Notes: generated by a model not told the origin, from the letters alone. 42,017 nucleotides of DNA from Tissierellia bacterium (GCA_012843025.1 DURT01000058.1:1-42017), one strand, 5' to 3'. Positions 1 through 7,981 are shown, counted from the stretch's first letter. Numbers and translations are program-made.

Positions 1-524
1 AGGATGGTGTAAGAATTCTAAATTTTGCCAGACACGGTGTAATTAACGAAGATGATTTAATAGAAGCATTAAATATTGGAAAGGTAGGCTACCATGTTTC
101 AGACCTGCCTAATGAAAAACTTCTTAAAGCAAAGAACGTAGTATGCATACCTCACTTAGGAGGTTCTACTATAGAAGCAGAAGAAAACTGTGCTGAAATG
201 GCCGTTTCAGAACTGACAGAATATTTAGAAAATGGAAATATTATTAACTCTGTTAATTTCCCAGACTGTTCCATGGACAGATATCCTGGTACAGACCGTA
301 TAGTGGTTTTAAACAAAAATATTCCCAACATGATTGGTAAAATGACTACTGCATTAGCATCCCACAATGTTAATATAATTGGAATGGTGAATAAGTCAAA
401 AGGAGACTATGCATGCAATATTATTGATGTAGTGGGAGAATTTAACGTGGACAAACTTATAGAAATGGAAGAACATTACGGTATATTAAGAGTTATGTTT
501 TTGAAATACAAGGAGTCCAAGTAA
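1..524 (+). CDS. serA: D-3-phosphoglycerate dehydrogenase, C-terminal part (5' end outside window)
   Basis: The frame is open from base 3 and gives the last 173 residues. It catalyses the first step of serine synthesis, oxidising 3-phosphoglycerate with NAD in the cytoplasm. The fragment starts inside the nucleotide-binding domain (DGVRILNFARHG) and contains the active-site histidine segment PHLGGSTIEAEENCA. It ends in a compact ACT domain beginning near RIVVLNKNIPNMIGK, typical of the short clostridial SerA of about 390 residues with an ACT domain rather than the long form. The stop codon overlaps the rnhA start by one base, so the two genes are probably co-transcribed. Confidence is high because the histidine motif and ACT domain occur in the expected order; only the missing N-terminus limits it. 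Confidence 0.93.
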   Translation, partial: DGVRILNFARHGVINEDDLIEALNIGKVGYHVSDLPNEKLLKAKNVVCIPHLGGSTIEAEENCAEMAVSELTEYLENGNIINSVNFPDCSMDRYPGTDRIVVLNKNIPNMIGKMTTALASHNVNIIGMVNKSKGDYACNIIDVVGEFNVDKLIEMEEHYGILRVMFLKYKESK

Positions 525-961
525 TGAAAAAAGTCAACATATACTCCGACGGTGCTTGCAGCAAAAACCCGGGTCCGGGAGGATATGGGGTAATACTAGA
601 ATACAAGGGACATGAATTAGAGTTAAGTGGCGGTGAAAGGTATACAACCAATAATCGAATGGAACTTATGGGCGTTATAGTTGGTTTGGAAGCTTTAAAA
701 GAGCCCTGTGACGTTACAATTGTTACTGATTCAAAATATATTACTGATACATTTAACAAGGGCTGGATTGAATCCTGGCAGAAAAAAAACTGGAAGAAAT
801 CAGGGGGAGAAGAAGTATTAAACAAGGAACTATGGCAGAGATTATTAAAAGCCATGGAAGGCCATAAAGTTCAATTTGTCCATGTACCGGGTCACAGCGG
901 ACATATCTATAACGAACGCTGTGACAAATTAGCTGTTGAGGCAAGACAAAAATTTGAATAA
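524..961 (+). CDS. rnhA: Ribonuclease HI
   Basis: This 145-residue protein cleaves the RNA strand of RNA-DNA hybrids in the cytoplasm. The type 1 RNase H catalytic set is complete: Asp9 in YSDGAC, Glu47 in NNRMELMG, Asp69 in VTDSKY and Asp134 in NERCD, with the conserved His124 in PGHSGH. The length is normal for a bacterial RNase HI, and the basic segment QKKNWKKSGG matches the handle region that binds the hybrid. The ATG overlaps the serA stop by one base and is served by AAGGAG about nine bases upstream. The link to serA is positional only; no functional link is implied. Confidence 0.95.
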   Translation: MKKVNIYSDGACSKNPGPGGYGVILEYKGHELELSGGERYTTNNRMELMGVIVGLEALKEPCDVTIVTDSKYITDTFNKGWIESWQKKNWKKSGGEEVLNKELWQRLLKAMEGHKVQFVHVPGHSGHIYNERCDKLAVEARQKFE

Positions 962-995
962 TTATATTAGGGATATAAAAAGGAAACATTCATAA

Positions 996-1032
996 CCTCA
1001 TGAATATTATAAACTAACAAAATAATATGAGG
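996..1032 (+). promoter_or_regulatory. Hairpin that can mask the ribosome-binding site of the LysM gene
   Basis: CCTC at 996-999 can pair with GAGG at 1029-1032, and ATATTAT at 1004-1010 with ATAATAT at 1022-1028, leaving a four-base bulge. The 3' arm contains the GAGG core of the only Shine-Dalgarno site for the gene starting at 1041. Translation could therefore depend on melting this hairpin. This is a reading of the sequence without folding software, and AT-rich stems of this length can arise by chance. Confidence 0.35.
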
Positions 1033-1040
1033 TGAATATA

Positions 1041-1745
1041 ATGATTTATAAACAAGGTCAGCAATTATGTCCCAATATATATTCAATGCCCTATATAGTA
1101 CGGCCTGGAGATACATTAAATTCTATAGCTCAAAGATTTGGTACAAATTTAGTTGGGCTTATTGATTTAAATCCTACTTTAAGGCTTAGGACCTTGATGG
1201 AAGGTATGACAATTTGTGTACCCAGGGTACCTACAAGACCCCCCTGCATTAACGGTGCTTACTATACTATAAGGGAAGGAGATAGTTTTTATAATATAGC
1301 TCAAAGATACGGTATACCTTTGAATATATTACTGGAAGCAAATCCTGACGCAAATCCCTATGACTTGAAAGTTGGCCAGGAAATATGTATACCAGGTGTA
1401 CCTTCGGAATGCCCCTTTGGAACCCTAGTAACCATACAAGAAGGCACAAGGTTAAGCGATATACTAATATCTTATAATTTAAGCCTTAATGAACTAATTG
1501 ATGCAAACCCGGAATTCAATCCAAATATTATAGTGCCAGGAACTGAATTATGCATCCCTCCTGAAACGTTCTCTACATGCGATCCCCAAACAACTACAGA
1601 ATATATAATTAAAGCTGGAGACAGTCTTTCAACAGTAGCACTGGCACATAACCTTACACCATCACAATTACTTATTGCAAATCCTCATTTAAGACCGGCG
1701 AATTTTTTAATTGAGGGTACGCAAATATGTATACCCATCAGTTAA
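1041..1745 (+). CDS. Four-LysM-domain protein, probably spore or cell-wall associated
   Basis: The 234-residue protein is almost entirely four LysM modules, starting near residues 16, 80, 133 and 188. Each has the (R/K)xGDS/T-type opening, the (D/E)xNP core and a closing (I/L)CIP or ICVP. LysM modules bind N-acetylglucosamine in peptidoglycan or chitin. There is no signal peptide, membrane segment or catalytic domain, which fits forespore or mother-cell proteins such as the SafA type that reach cortex or coat without Sec export. I chose ATG 1041, served by GAGGTG at 1029-1034; a GTG at 1032 in the same frame lies inside that site. The gene stands alone and ends at a strong terminator. The spore role is an inference from architecture. 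Confidence 0.8.
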   Translation: MIYKQGQQLCPNIYSMPYIVRPGDTLNSIAQRFGTNLVGLIDLNPTLRLRTLMEGMTICVPRVPTRPPCINGAYYTIREGDSFYNIAQRYGIPLNILLEANPDANPYDLKVGQEICIPGVPSECPFGTLVTIQEGTRLSDILISYNLSLNELIDANPEFNPNIIVPGTELCIPPETFSTCDPQTTTEYIIKAGDSLSTVALAHNLTPSQLLIANPHLRPANFLIEGTQICIPIS

Positions 1746-1805
1746 TGCTAATTGGTAGGTTGATGGATTAAGGGAATCTTTATAGATTATGTAATTTTTT
1801 ATTAG

Positions 1806-1835
1806 AATAAGTCACAATTTGTGGCTTATTTTTTT
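1806..1835 (+). terminator. Rho-independent terminator after the LysM gene
   Basis: A ten-base stem, 1806-1815 with 1821-1830 (one G-T pair), closes a five-base loop and runs into a seven-T tract at 1829-1835. Confidence 0.85.
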
Positions 1836-1865
1836 GTCTCCTTTAGAAACTATTTCCAAAACAAC

Positions 1866-1893
1866 TTGAACTTTGTTAAGAATATGATATAAT
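1866..1893 (+). promoter_or_regulatory. Sigma-A-type promoter for the amidohydrolase gene
   Basis: TTGAAC at 1866-1871 and TATAAT at 1888-1893 are separated by 16 bases, about 30 bases upstream of the start codon and just after a terminator. Confidence 0.7.
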
Positions 1894-1924
1894 TATGTCA
1901 AGCATTAGGTACAAGGAGGTATGT

Positions 1925-3880
1925 ATGAGGAAAAACGTTACCATTATTTTGCTGCTATCTTTAATAGCAACTTTATTACCGGTTCAAGTATTAGCCCAGG
2001 ATACAATTGCGGATACGGTTTATGTTAATGGCAATATCTACACTGTTGACGAAGACTTTTCCAAGGCGGAAGCAATTGCTATAAAGGGGCAATACATAAT
2101 CGGAGTTGGAAGCAATGAAGATGTAGAAAAGTTTATCGGTAGCACTACTAGGGTAATTGATTTAAAAGGGAATACTGTAATACCTGGTTTAATTGAAGGT
2201 CATATGCACTATCCAGGTGAGGGGCAAAAGTTATTAAGTTTAGATGTGTTTTGGAAACCTAAAGATGTAATTTTAGCAAAGGTAAAGGAAGAGGCCGATA
2301 GATTGCCAGATGGAGAATGGATAACTGGTAGAGGATGGAATCAAGAAGTTTGGGATAATCCGGTGTTCCCAACAAAAGAAGATCTTGATGCAGTTGCTCC
2401 TAATAATCCAGTAGTATTAGAAAGAACATGTGGTCATGCTATCTGGGTTAACTCATTAGCATTAGAAATAGGTGGAGTAAATAAAGATACTCCTGATCCT
2501 CAGGGGGGAGAAATTTTAAGGGATGAGAATGGAGAGCCAACAGGTATTTTAACCGATACTGCTGGAAACTTTATAGAGGAAAAGATTCCACCTTTAAGTG
2601 AAGCAAGACAAAAGGAAGCATTATTACTAGCACAGGATGAGTTGTTTGCTTATGGAATTACCACATCAATGGATGCAGGCTCTGGCTTAGAGGATATACA
2701 GTATATTAAAGATCTATATGAAACCGGGGACTTAAAAATACGCCTCTATGTTATGGTTGATTCAGGTGAAAGTGCGGAAGCTTATTATGAAAAAGGACCA
2801 GAAGTTGGACTGTATGGCAATAGGTTAACAATTAAATGTATTAAGTTTTATGCCGATGGTTCCTTAGGTGCAAGAAGTGCATGGATGTTAGAGGAATATT
2901 CAGACCGTCCGGGACATGTGGGAAATGGAAGATATACTGATGAAGAGTTTTATGAATTAATTAAGGAAGCTAGGGAAAATGGATTCCAGGTAGCAACCCA
3001 CGCAATAGGAGATGCTGCAGTAAGGCAGGTTGTAGATACTTATGAAAAAGTATTGAATGAAATGCCGCAAAAAGATCACAGATATAGAATTGAACATTTC
3101 CAAATAGCTACTTTAGAGGATATTCAAAGAATAGCAGATATAGGTATAGTACCTGCAATGCAGTCAGTTCATGCCACTTCAGATAAAAATATGGCAGAAG
3201 ATCGTGTAGGACCTGAAAGAATAAAAGGAGGCTATGCGTGGCGTAAAGTTATTGATGCTGGAAGTGTTATACCTAATGGATCAGATGCACCGGTAGAACT
3301 GGTAAATCCATATCATGGATTATATGCAGCTGTTACCCGATCAGGCAGGGATGGAGAGCCGGCTGGTGGCTGGTATCCTGAGGAATGTATGACCCGGGAA
3401 GAAGCACTCCGTTCATTTACAATTTGGGCTGCCTACGGTCAATTTGAAGACCATATTAAAGGATCCTTGGAAGTTGGCAAGCTTGCAGATTTTGTAGTAC
3501 TTGACCGGGATTACATGGTTTGTCCTGCCAGGGATATTAAGGATATTTTACCACTTATGACTGTAGTTGGAGGAGAAGTTGTTTATGTAAAAGACAATAA
3601 TATTATTACTGTTATGTGTCAAGGTTTACCTATAGTCTTTGAAGGGATTCCAATTCTTGAAAATGGTGTAACATATGTACCAGTAAAAGGATTGTTTGAA
3701 AATATTGGAGTAGAATATACTATTGACGAAGCGAATAATAAAGTTAAATATAATACAAATATGGAAGTAGATTTTAAAGACTATAGTGGAGTTTATGTAC
3801 CACTACGTAAAGTTGCAGAATCTTTAGGATATAAGGTAGGCTGGTATCCGAAGAGCATGTCTGTATCTATAGGAAAGTAA
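1925..3880 (+). CDS. Exported amidohydrolase (YtcJ-like, amidohydrolase family 3) with C-terminal stalk domain
   Basis: The 651-residue precursor begins with a signal peptide (MRKNVTIILLLSLIATLLPV...VLAQ), so it acts outside the membrane. Residues about 30-555 are a metal-dependent hydrolase of the YtcJ/amidohydrolase-3 group. HMH at residues 93-95 gives two metal ligands, HAIGDAA and RIEHFQ follow, and GSDAPVEL carries the late aspartate. The last 90 or so residues look like a copper-amine-oxidase N-terminal-like stalk domain (VTYVPVKGLFENIG...VYVPLRKVAESLGYKVGW), common at clostridial cell surfaces. The start at 1925 has AGGAGG five bases upstream and exposes the signal peptide; ATG 1921 is out of frame and 1895 has no good site. 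The substrate is unknown; family members act on amides, formamides or N-acyl compounds. Confidence 0.85.
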   Translation: MRKNVTIILLLSLIATLLPVQVLAQDTIADTVYVNGNIYTVDEDFSKAEAIAIKGQYIIGVGSNEDVEKFIGSTTRVIDLKGNTVIPGLIEGHMHYPGEGQKLLSLDVFWKPKDVILAKVKEEADRLPDGEWITGRGWNQEVWDNPVFPTKEDLDAVAPNNPVVLERTCGHAIWVNSLALEIGGVNKDTPDPQGGEILRDENGEPTGILTDTAGNFIEEKIPPLSEARQKEALLLAQDELFAYGITTSMDAGSGLEDIQYIKDLYETGDLKIRLYVMVDSGESAEAYYEKGPEVGLYGNRLTIKCIKFYADGSLGARSAWMLEEYSDRPGHVGNGRYTDEEFYELIKEARENGFQVATHAIGDAAVRQVVDTYEKVLNEMPQKDHRYRIEHFQIATLEDIQRIADIGIVPAMQSVHATSDKNMAEDRVGPERIKGGYAWRKVIDAGSVIPNGSDAPVELVNPYHGLYAAVTRSGRDGEPAGGWYPEECMTREEALRSFTIWAAYGQFEDHIKGSLEVGKLADFVVLDRDYMVCPARDIKDILPLMTVVGGEVVYVKDNNIITVMCQGLPIVFEGIPILENGVTYVPVKGLFENIGVEYTIDEANNKVKYNTNMEVDFKDYSGVYVPLRKVAESLGYKVGWYPKSMSVSIGK

Positions 3881-3889
3881 TATTTCTTG

Positions 3890-3917
3890 AGCACTTCTTA
3901 AATGAAGTGCTTTTTTT
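3890..3917 (+). terminator. Rho-independent terminator after the amidohydrolase gene
   Basis: GCACTTC at 3891-3897 pairs with GAAGTGC at 3904-3910 around a six-base loop, followed by seven Ts. Confidence 0.88.
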
Positions 3918-3942
3918 ATGGGCTTCTTACAAGTAAGTAACA

Positions 3943-3970
3943 CCTACAGTTTATATTCATAAACTGTAGG
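3943..3970 (+). promoter_or_regulatory. Perfect 12-base inverted repeat abutting the next ribosome-binding site
   Basis: Arms 3943-3954 and 3959-3970 are perfectly complementary around the four-base loop ATTC. The 3' arm ends on the first bases of GGGAGGTG, the Shine-Dalgarno site of the propeller gene. There is no T tract, so it is not a terminator. It could be a protein operator or an mRNA structure that sets translation. Confidence 0.5.
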
Positions 3971-3979
3971 GAGGTGATG

Positions 3980-4879
3980 ATGGTGTTTGATGAAGTAGTG
4001 GCGACAATGGGTATAAGCCGGGGGCAGCTGATGATGTATATAATTGAGCTTTGGGATGAAGAATATGTATGTAATGAAGTCTTACACTTAGGAACAAAAG
4101 ACAGTCTTGCTATACACAGTATTCTAAGCTATGAAAAATTCCTGTTCATGGCAGATTCATTTAACAATAAAATTTATAAATATGATCTTTCTTCAAAGGA
4201 AGTATATGAAACCAATGTAGGAAGAGATCCACGTCATATGTGTATGGATAATAAAAATATGTACGTGGCTAATTTTGAATCGGATAATATTTCTATAATA
4301 GACTTAGAAAGCTTTACTTTGTCCGGATCCATTCCAGCAGGAATAAAGGCTCATGATGTGAAATACAATCCTATAAACAATTCTCTCTATACAACCTGTT
4401 ATGAAGAAAACCTATTGATGGAATATAGTATTGAGGAAGGAAAAAGCAGAAATATCAAAACCGACGGAAAGCCCATGCATTTATTTTTACAAGAGGATAC
4501 TATTATTGTAATGACTTACTATGTGAACGGAAATATTCAAACAAAAATAAATTTAATTGATTTAAATGAAGGAAAAATTACAGATATTATTGTTATAGAG
4601 GGTCTAATTTCTGATTTTCAATTAGATTACGAAAATAACATCCTGTACATGATTAATATAATGGATAAATGTTTATACATGGTAGACGCTGAAGCAAAAG
4701 AAGTTATAAAAAAACTATACATGGGAGGTTATCCTGAAGCCGTTACAATTGGTAATTGTATTTATGTTACAAATTCCAAAAAACAAGAAATAACTTTAAT
4801 AGATAAAAAGGGACTAAGAATAATTAGTTCTGTTGAACTAAATTTTGTCCCTGATTTAATTAAGGTTATTCATTATTAG
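3980..4879 (+). CDS. YncE/YVTN-like beta-propeller protein
   Basis: About 299 residues made of repeated blades such as MADSFNNKIYKYDL, YVANFESDNISIIDLES, YTTCYEENLLMEYS and YVTNSKKQEITLIDKKG. Their spacing, and the DN(I/K)-type turn before an I-D-L strand, match the YVTN/YncE propeller superfamily. No catalytic motif, signal peptide or membrane segment is evident, so a binding or scaffold role is all that can be inferred. Start choice is uncertain: ATG 3977 and 3980 and GTG 3983 all follow GGGAGGTG closely, and I prefer 3980. The first 20 or so residues do not look like a blade, and ATG 4034 or 4037 is possible. The end overlaps the convergent DUF4364 gene by 14 bases. Confidence 0.7.
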   Translation: MVFDEVVATMGISRGQLMMYIIELWDEEYVCNEVLHLGTKDSLAIHSILSYEKFLFMADSFNNKIYKYDLSSKEVYETNVGRDPRHMCMDNKNMYVANFESDNISIIDLESFTLSGSIPAGIKAHDVKYNPINNSLYTTCYEENLLMEYSIEEGKSRNIKTDGKPMHLFLQEDTIIVMTYYVNGNIQTKINLIDLNEGKITDIIVIEGLISDFQLDYENNILYMINIMDKCLYMVDAEAKEVIKKLYMGGYPEAVTIGNCIYVTNSKKQEITLIDKKGLRIISSVELNFVPDLIKVIHY

Positions 4880-5396
4880 AGGTTAACAACTTGACTATTT
4901 GTCCGAAAATAGCATGAGGACTGTTATTCCAATTTTTCACAATCATTTTTGCTGATTCTTCAGTTGGAACACTAATATTTAAATTAAAAATATTGGAGCC
5001 GTTTTCCATAACCTGAAGAGAGACAGTATATTCACCATCTTTTCTTTGGTAATAATGACCAAACAGTTCCCTCTGTTTCTCTATAAGCTTTTTTAAGTGG
5101 GAAAAATTCTCTTCAACCTCTTCTTTAAAATATTCAGGAAGTTTGTGAGAGAACATTTCTAAGGCAGTTTTTCCTGTTTCCGACACACTGTAATATTCAT
5201 TTCCGCTGATATTTTTAATAATTGTGAACTTGTCCTCCAACAAATCATCTAACAGCAGCTGCAATGTAAAATAATCAAAAATATTGTATTCCATTATATA
5301 ATTTGTAATTTCATTATTAGTTAGGGGTAAATCAATATAATTTAATATATACAGAAGCTTAAGTTTATCTTGAGCAATTTTATTTCCTCTTTGCAA
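4866..5396 (-). CDS. DUF4364 family transcriptional regulator
   Basis: This 176-residue protein matches the DUF4364 pattern of Clostridia. It has an N-terminal winged-helix-like region (KLLYILNYIDLPLTNNEITNYIMEY, FDYFTLQLLLDDLLE, YSVSETGKTALEMF), a charged helix (residues about 88-110) and a C-terminal sensing-like domain (EYTVSLQVMENGSNIFNLNI). It is expected to be cytoplasmic and DNA-binding; targets are unknown. The start appears to be TTG at 5396, with GGAGG five bases upstream and no in-frame ATG before residue 34. It is divergent from the deacetylase gene, so it could regulate it, but nothing in the sequence proves this. Confidence 0.78.
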   Translation of the reverse strand: MQRGNKIAQDKLKLLYILNYIDLPLTNNEITNYIMEYNIFDYFTLQLLLDDLLEDKFTIIKNISGNEYYSVSETGKTALEMFSHKLPEYFKEEVEENFSHLKKLIEKQRELFGHYYQRKDGEYTVSLQVMENGSNIFNLNISVPTEESAKMIVKNWNNSPHAIFGQIVKLLTSNNE

Positions 5397-5526
5397 TTTA
5401 TCCTCCTAAATTTTTATAATTAATTATATCAAATTTACAGGCAACAATAAATATAATTTTGAAAATACTTCATATGGACTTTTGCTTTTAATTAATATAA
5501 AATAATAAATAGAAAAGGAGAGTAAA

Positions 5527-6624
5527 ATGAAGAGGATATTTTTTATTGCACTATTATTGTTTTTATTATCTGGATGCACAGAGAATCCTGTCATAACAGA
5601 GGAAACCAATTTGCCAGCTGAAGTAGAAGATGAGTTAGAGGAGGCACCTAATTTACCGGAAAACAAAGACAAAGAAGACTTAGATGAACAAGACCCTGTG
5701 GCTGCTATAGATATGTCATTGAATCCTAATGAATTAGGGGAAATAATGATATTAATGTACCACGGGGTAGGTGAGGAAGAATCAACATGGCAGAGAACAC
5801 CGGAAAACTTTCGTAAAGACTTGGAATATATGTATCAGAACGGATATCGAATGATAAGGTTAAGTGATTACGCAAAAGGGGAAATATATACAGAAGCAGG
5901 CTACACCCCTATTATTTTAACCTTTGACGATGGAAGACAAAATAATTTCAACTATATAGAAGTAAATGGGGAAACAGTTATAGACCCGGACTGTGCAGTA
6001 GGTATTTTGGAAGAATTTAAAAACAAATATCCCGACTTTAACGTGACAGCCACCTTCTTTCTTGGAACAAATCCCTTTGGCCAGGAAGAATATGCAGCGC
6101 AAAAGCTTAATTGGCTTATAGAAAACGGATATGATATAGGTAATCACACTTATAGCCACAATAAAATGGAGTATTTAACCTCTGAAGAAATACAGTTTGA
6201 AATAGGTTCAGTAAATAATATGCTAGGTGAGTATATACCTAATTATACTGTCGAAACCCTTGCCTTGCCACACGGCAGCAATCCTAAGGACGAGTATTTG
6301 GAATGGGTGTTGGAAGGAGAATATGAAGGAAATAAGTATAACACAATAGCGGTATTGGATGTAGGCTGGAGACCGGCCTATTCACCCTTTGACATACTGA
6401 CAAATTTCAACAGTCTCTACAGGGTAACTGCAAGTGAAATAGATGTGGACAACTGCGGCATGTACGATTATTTCAAGCAATATGAAGAAAACAAAAGAGA
6501 AAGATTTATAAGCGACGGAAATCCAGATGTAGTAACAATTCCAAAAAGGCACGAGGAATATTTAAATATGGAAATAGTGGAAAATAAAATAGTAAACATA
6601 TACGAAGAGAAGGAGCTTAAATAA
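5527..6624 (+). CDS. Lipoprotein polysaccharide deacetylase (NodB-type)
   Basis: The 365-residue precursor starts with a lipobox (LLFLLSGC), so it is anchored outside the membrane. An acidic linker (residues about 25-60) leads to a carbohydrate esterase family 4 fold: ILMYHGVG, then the TFDDG motif (near residue 134) with the catalytic base and metal aspartates, ATFFLG, and HTYSH near residue 207 with two metal-binding histidines. The enzyme should remove acetyl groups from N-acetylated glycans such as peptidoglycan. The region after HTYSH (GSNPKDEYLEW...DVGWRPAYSPFDI) is longer than in the minimal domain. AAAGGAG seven bases upstream supports the ATG. It is followed by a fresh promoter, so it is not part of the next operon. 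Confidence 0.88.
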   Translation: MKRIFFIALLLFLLSGCTENPVITEETNLPAEVEDELEEAPNLPENKDKEDLDEQDPVAAIDMSLNPNELGEIMILMYHGVGEEESTWQRTPENFRKDLEYMYQNGYRMIRLSDYAKGEIYTEAGYTPIILTFDDGRQNNFNYIEVNGETVIDPDCAVGILEEFKNKYPDFNVTATFFLGTNPFGQEEYAAQKLNWLIENGYDIGNHTYSHNKMEYLTSEEIQFEIGSVNNMLGEYIPNYTVETLALPHGSNPKDEYLEWVLEGEYEGNKYNTIAVLDVGWRPAYSPFDILTNFNSLYRVTASEIDVDNCGMYDYFKQYEENKRERFISDGNPDVVTIPKRHEEYLNMEIVENKIVNIYEEKELK

Positions 6625-6625
6625 G

Positions 6626-6654
6626 TTTACATTTTTTATAAACTGTGGTATACT
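6626..6654 (+). promoter_or_regulatory. Promoter of the Moco-riboswitch locus
   Basis: TTTACA at 6626-6631 and TATACT at 6649-6654 are separated by exactly 17 bases. Transcription would start near 6661, just before the structured leader. Confidence 0.8.
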
Positions 6655-6667
6655 TTTTATCAATCAT

Positions 6668-6760
6668 GATACTCCGAGCCCTATAACCTACGAGGTATTC
6701 ATGGATATAGGGCCGATAGGGTTTAACTGGAAACGGTTAAGCCTCCTGGTGGAAAGGAGC
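6668..6760 (+). ncRNA. Molybdenum/tungsten cofactor riboswitch (Moco RNA motif)
   Basis: The leader shows the layout I know for the Moco RNA motif. ACTCCGAGCC at 6671-6680 opens a stem in which GCCCTATA (6678-6685) pairs with TATAGGGC (6706-6713). GGCCGATAGGGTT follows. Then a seven-base stem, TTAACTG (6723-6729) with CGGTTAA (6734-6740), closes a GAAA tetraloop. Last comes GCCTCC...GGAAAGGAG at 6741-6759. Several short conserved blocks (CTCCGAGCC, GGCCGA, GGAAACGG, GCCTCC, GGAAAGGAG) occur in the right order, so chance is unlikely. The family binds Moco or its tungsten analogue, usually to repress genes. I recognised it by eye; a covariance-model search would settle it. Confidence 0.82.
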
Positions 6761-6768
6761 AAGTCAGA

Positions 6769-6796
6769 AGCATTTCCATCAGGAAATGCTATTTTA
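6769..6796 (+). terminator. Expression-platform hairpin of the Moco riboswitch
   Basis: AGCATTTCC at 6769-6777 pairs perfectly with GGAAATGCT at 6782-6790 around ATCA, followed by an A-interrupted T-rich tail. TTTCC in the 5' arm could instead pair with GGAAA inside the aptamer, which gives a plausible switch between read-through and termination. The T tract is weak. Confidence 0.55.
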
Positions 6797-6834
6797 TTTG
6801 TCACAATTTTATAAATATAGGGAGGAATAATAAG

Positions 6835-7947
6835 ATGAGAAAAACAAAAGTAATATCATTAATTTTGGCAATAGTATTAATATTGTCGCAAACAGCAGTA
6901 TTTGCAGCTGAAGAAATTTACACCTTAGAAATAGGTGGAGCCTTAGTTGAAACAGAGCTGAAATTTACTATGGATGAATTGAAGGCATTGCCTGAAGAAG
7001 CTCAAATTAACCAGGAATACCTTTACAATTCCAAATCTGGTGAAAATCTAGTTGAAGTTAAGGGTGTAAGTTTGGCTTACTTGCTAAAAGAAAAAGCAGG
7101 AGTAACAGCTGAAGAAGGAAAGGTAGAATTTTTCGCTTCTGATGGATATCCTATTGATCCCCAAACCCTTCAAGACATATTAAACGAAGAACTTAATTTT
7201 GTTTTAGCTTATGAGGTGGATGGGGAAGAACTAAGCGAAGTAACAATTTACAGAAATTTAAAATATGAAGGAGAATATAACACTGTTTATAAGTACATTT
7301 GTAAAATTGCTTTAAGTGAAGCTGAAGCTGCAGAAACACCAGAAGAGCCTGTTACTGAACCTGAAAAAGATCAAGATGTAGAAATTGTATTTACTGATAT
7401 AACCGATGAATATAAATTTGCTGAAGAAGCTATTTATGATTTGGCATCAAGAAAAATTCTTGATGGTATTGGTGGCGGATTATTTGCGCCAGGTAATGAA
7501 TTTACCAGAGAGCAATTCTGTAAAATAATAGTTGTTGCCTTAGGATATGACCTTAAAGATTATGAAGGAGCTTTCAGCGACATAGCAGAAGATAGATGGT
7601 CGGCTCCTTATGTACAAGCTGCCGTTGATTCAGGATTATTCATAGGTAATCCAGATGGTACATTTGCTCCAGAAAAAGTTATATCAAGACAGGAAATGGC
7701 AGTGGTGGCAGCAAGGGCTGCAGTTGCCAAAGGAATAGTTGAAATAGAGAGATTGAATAAATTCGTAATGGAAAAATCAGACTACTTGGATAAAGATGCT
7801 GTAGCAGACTGGGCAGCAAATGCTGTTGCATGGCTTGAAGCACAGAAAGTTTTTGAAGGAATAGCCGGTGAAAACTTTGAACCTGCAAAGAGTGTTAACC
7901 GTGCGGAAGCTGCTGTAGTAGTATACAAAACTTTATTTGCAGAATAA
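6835..7947 (+). CDS. SLH-anchored surface protein with one molybdopterin-binding-like domain
   Basis: The 370-residue precursor has a signal peptide ending near TAVFA. Residues about 28-155 form a sulfite-oxidase-type molybdopterin-binding-like domain (Oxidored_molyb type): FTMDELKALP, then VKGVSLAYLLKEKAG, FFASDGYPI and VLAYEVDGEEL. An acidic linker leads to three SLH repeats (about 180-370), which anchor proteins to secondary wall polymers. The cysteine that coordinates Mo in true sulfite oxidases should lie before the KGV-L segment and is absent, so Moco catalysis is doubtful. It is the first gene after the Moco riboswitch, with GGGAGG nine bases before ATG. The domain call is by pattern; the ligand is inference. 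Confidence 0.75.
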   Translation: MRKTKVISLILAIVLILSQTAVFAAEEIYTLEIGGALVETELKFTMDELKALPEEAQINQEYLYNSKSGENLVEVKGVSLAYLLKEKAGVTAEEGKVEFFASDGYPIDPQTLQDILNEELNFVLAYEVDGEELSEVTIYRNLKYEGEYNTVYKYICKIALSEAEAAETPEEPVTEPEKDQDVEIVFTDITDEYKFAEEAIYDLASRKILDGIGGGLFAPGNEFTREQFCKIIVVALGYDLKDYEGAFSDIAEDRWSAPYVQAAVDSGLFIGNPDGTFAPEKVISRQEMAVVAARAAVAKGIVEIERLNKFVMEKSDYLDKDAVADWAANAVAWLEAQKVFEGIAGENFEPAKSVNRAEAAVVVYKTLFAE

Positions 7948-7981
7948 ATAATAAATGAGCGTTAAATCGCTCATTTATTAT
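7948..7981 (+). terminator. Perfect 14-base intercistronic hairpin
   Basis: Arms 7948-7961 and 7968-7981 are perfectly complementary around TTAAAT, directly after the stop codon. There is no run of Ts, so it may be a partial terminator or an RNA-stabilising hairpin that sets the ratio of the two SLH proteins. Confidence 0.5.

Noticed and set aside
493..989. Open frames on the minus strand across rnhA
   Set aside because: No family resemblance or ribosome-binding site, and they lie opposite a complete RNase HI.
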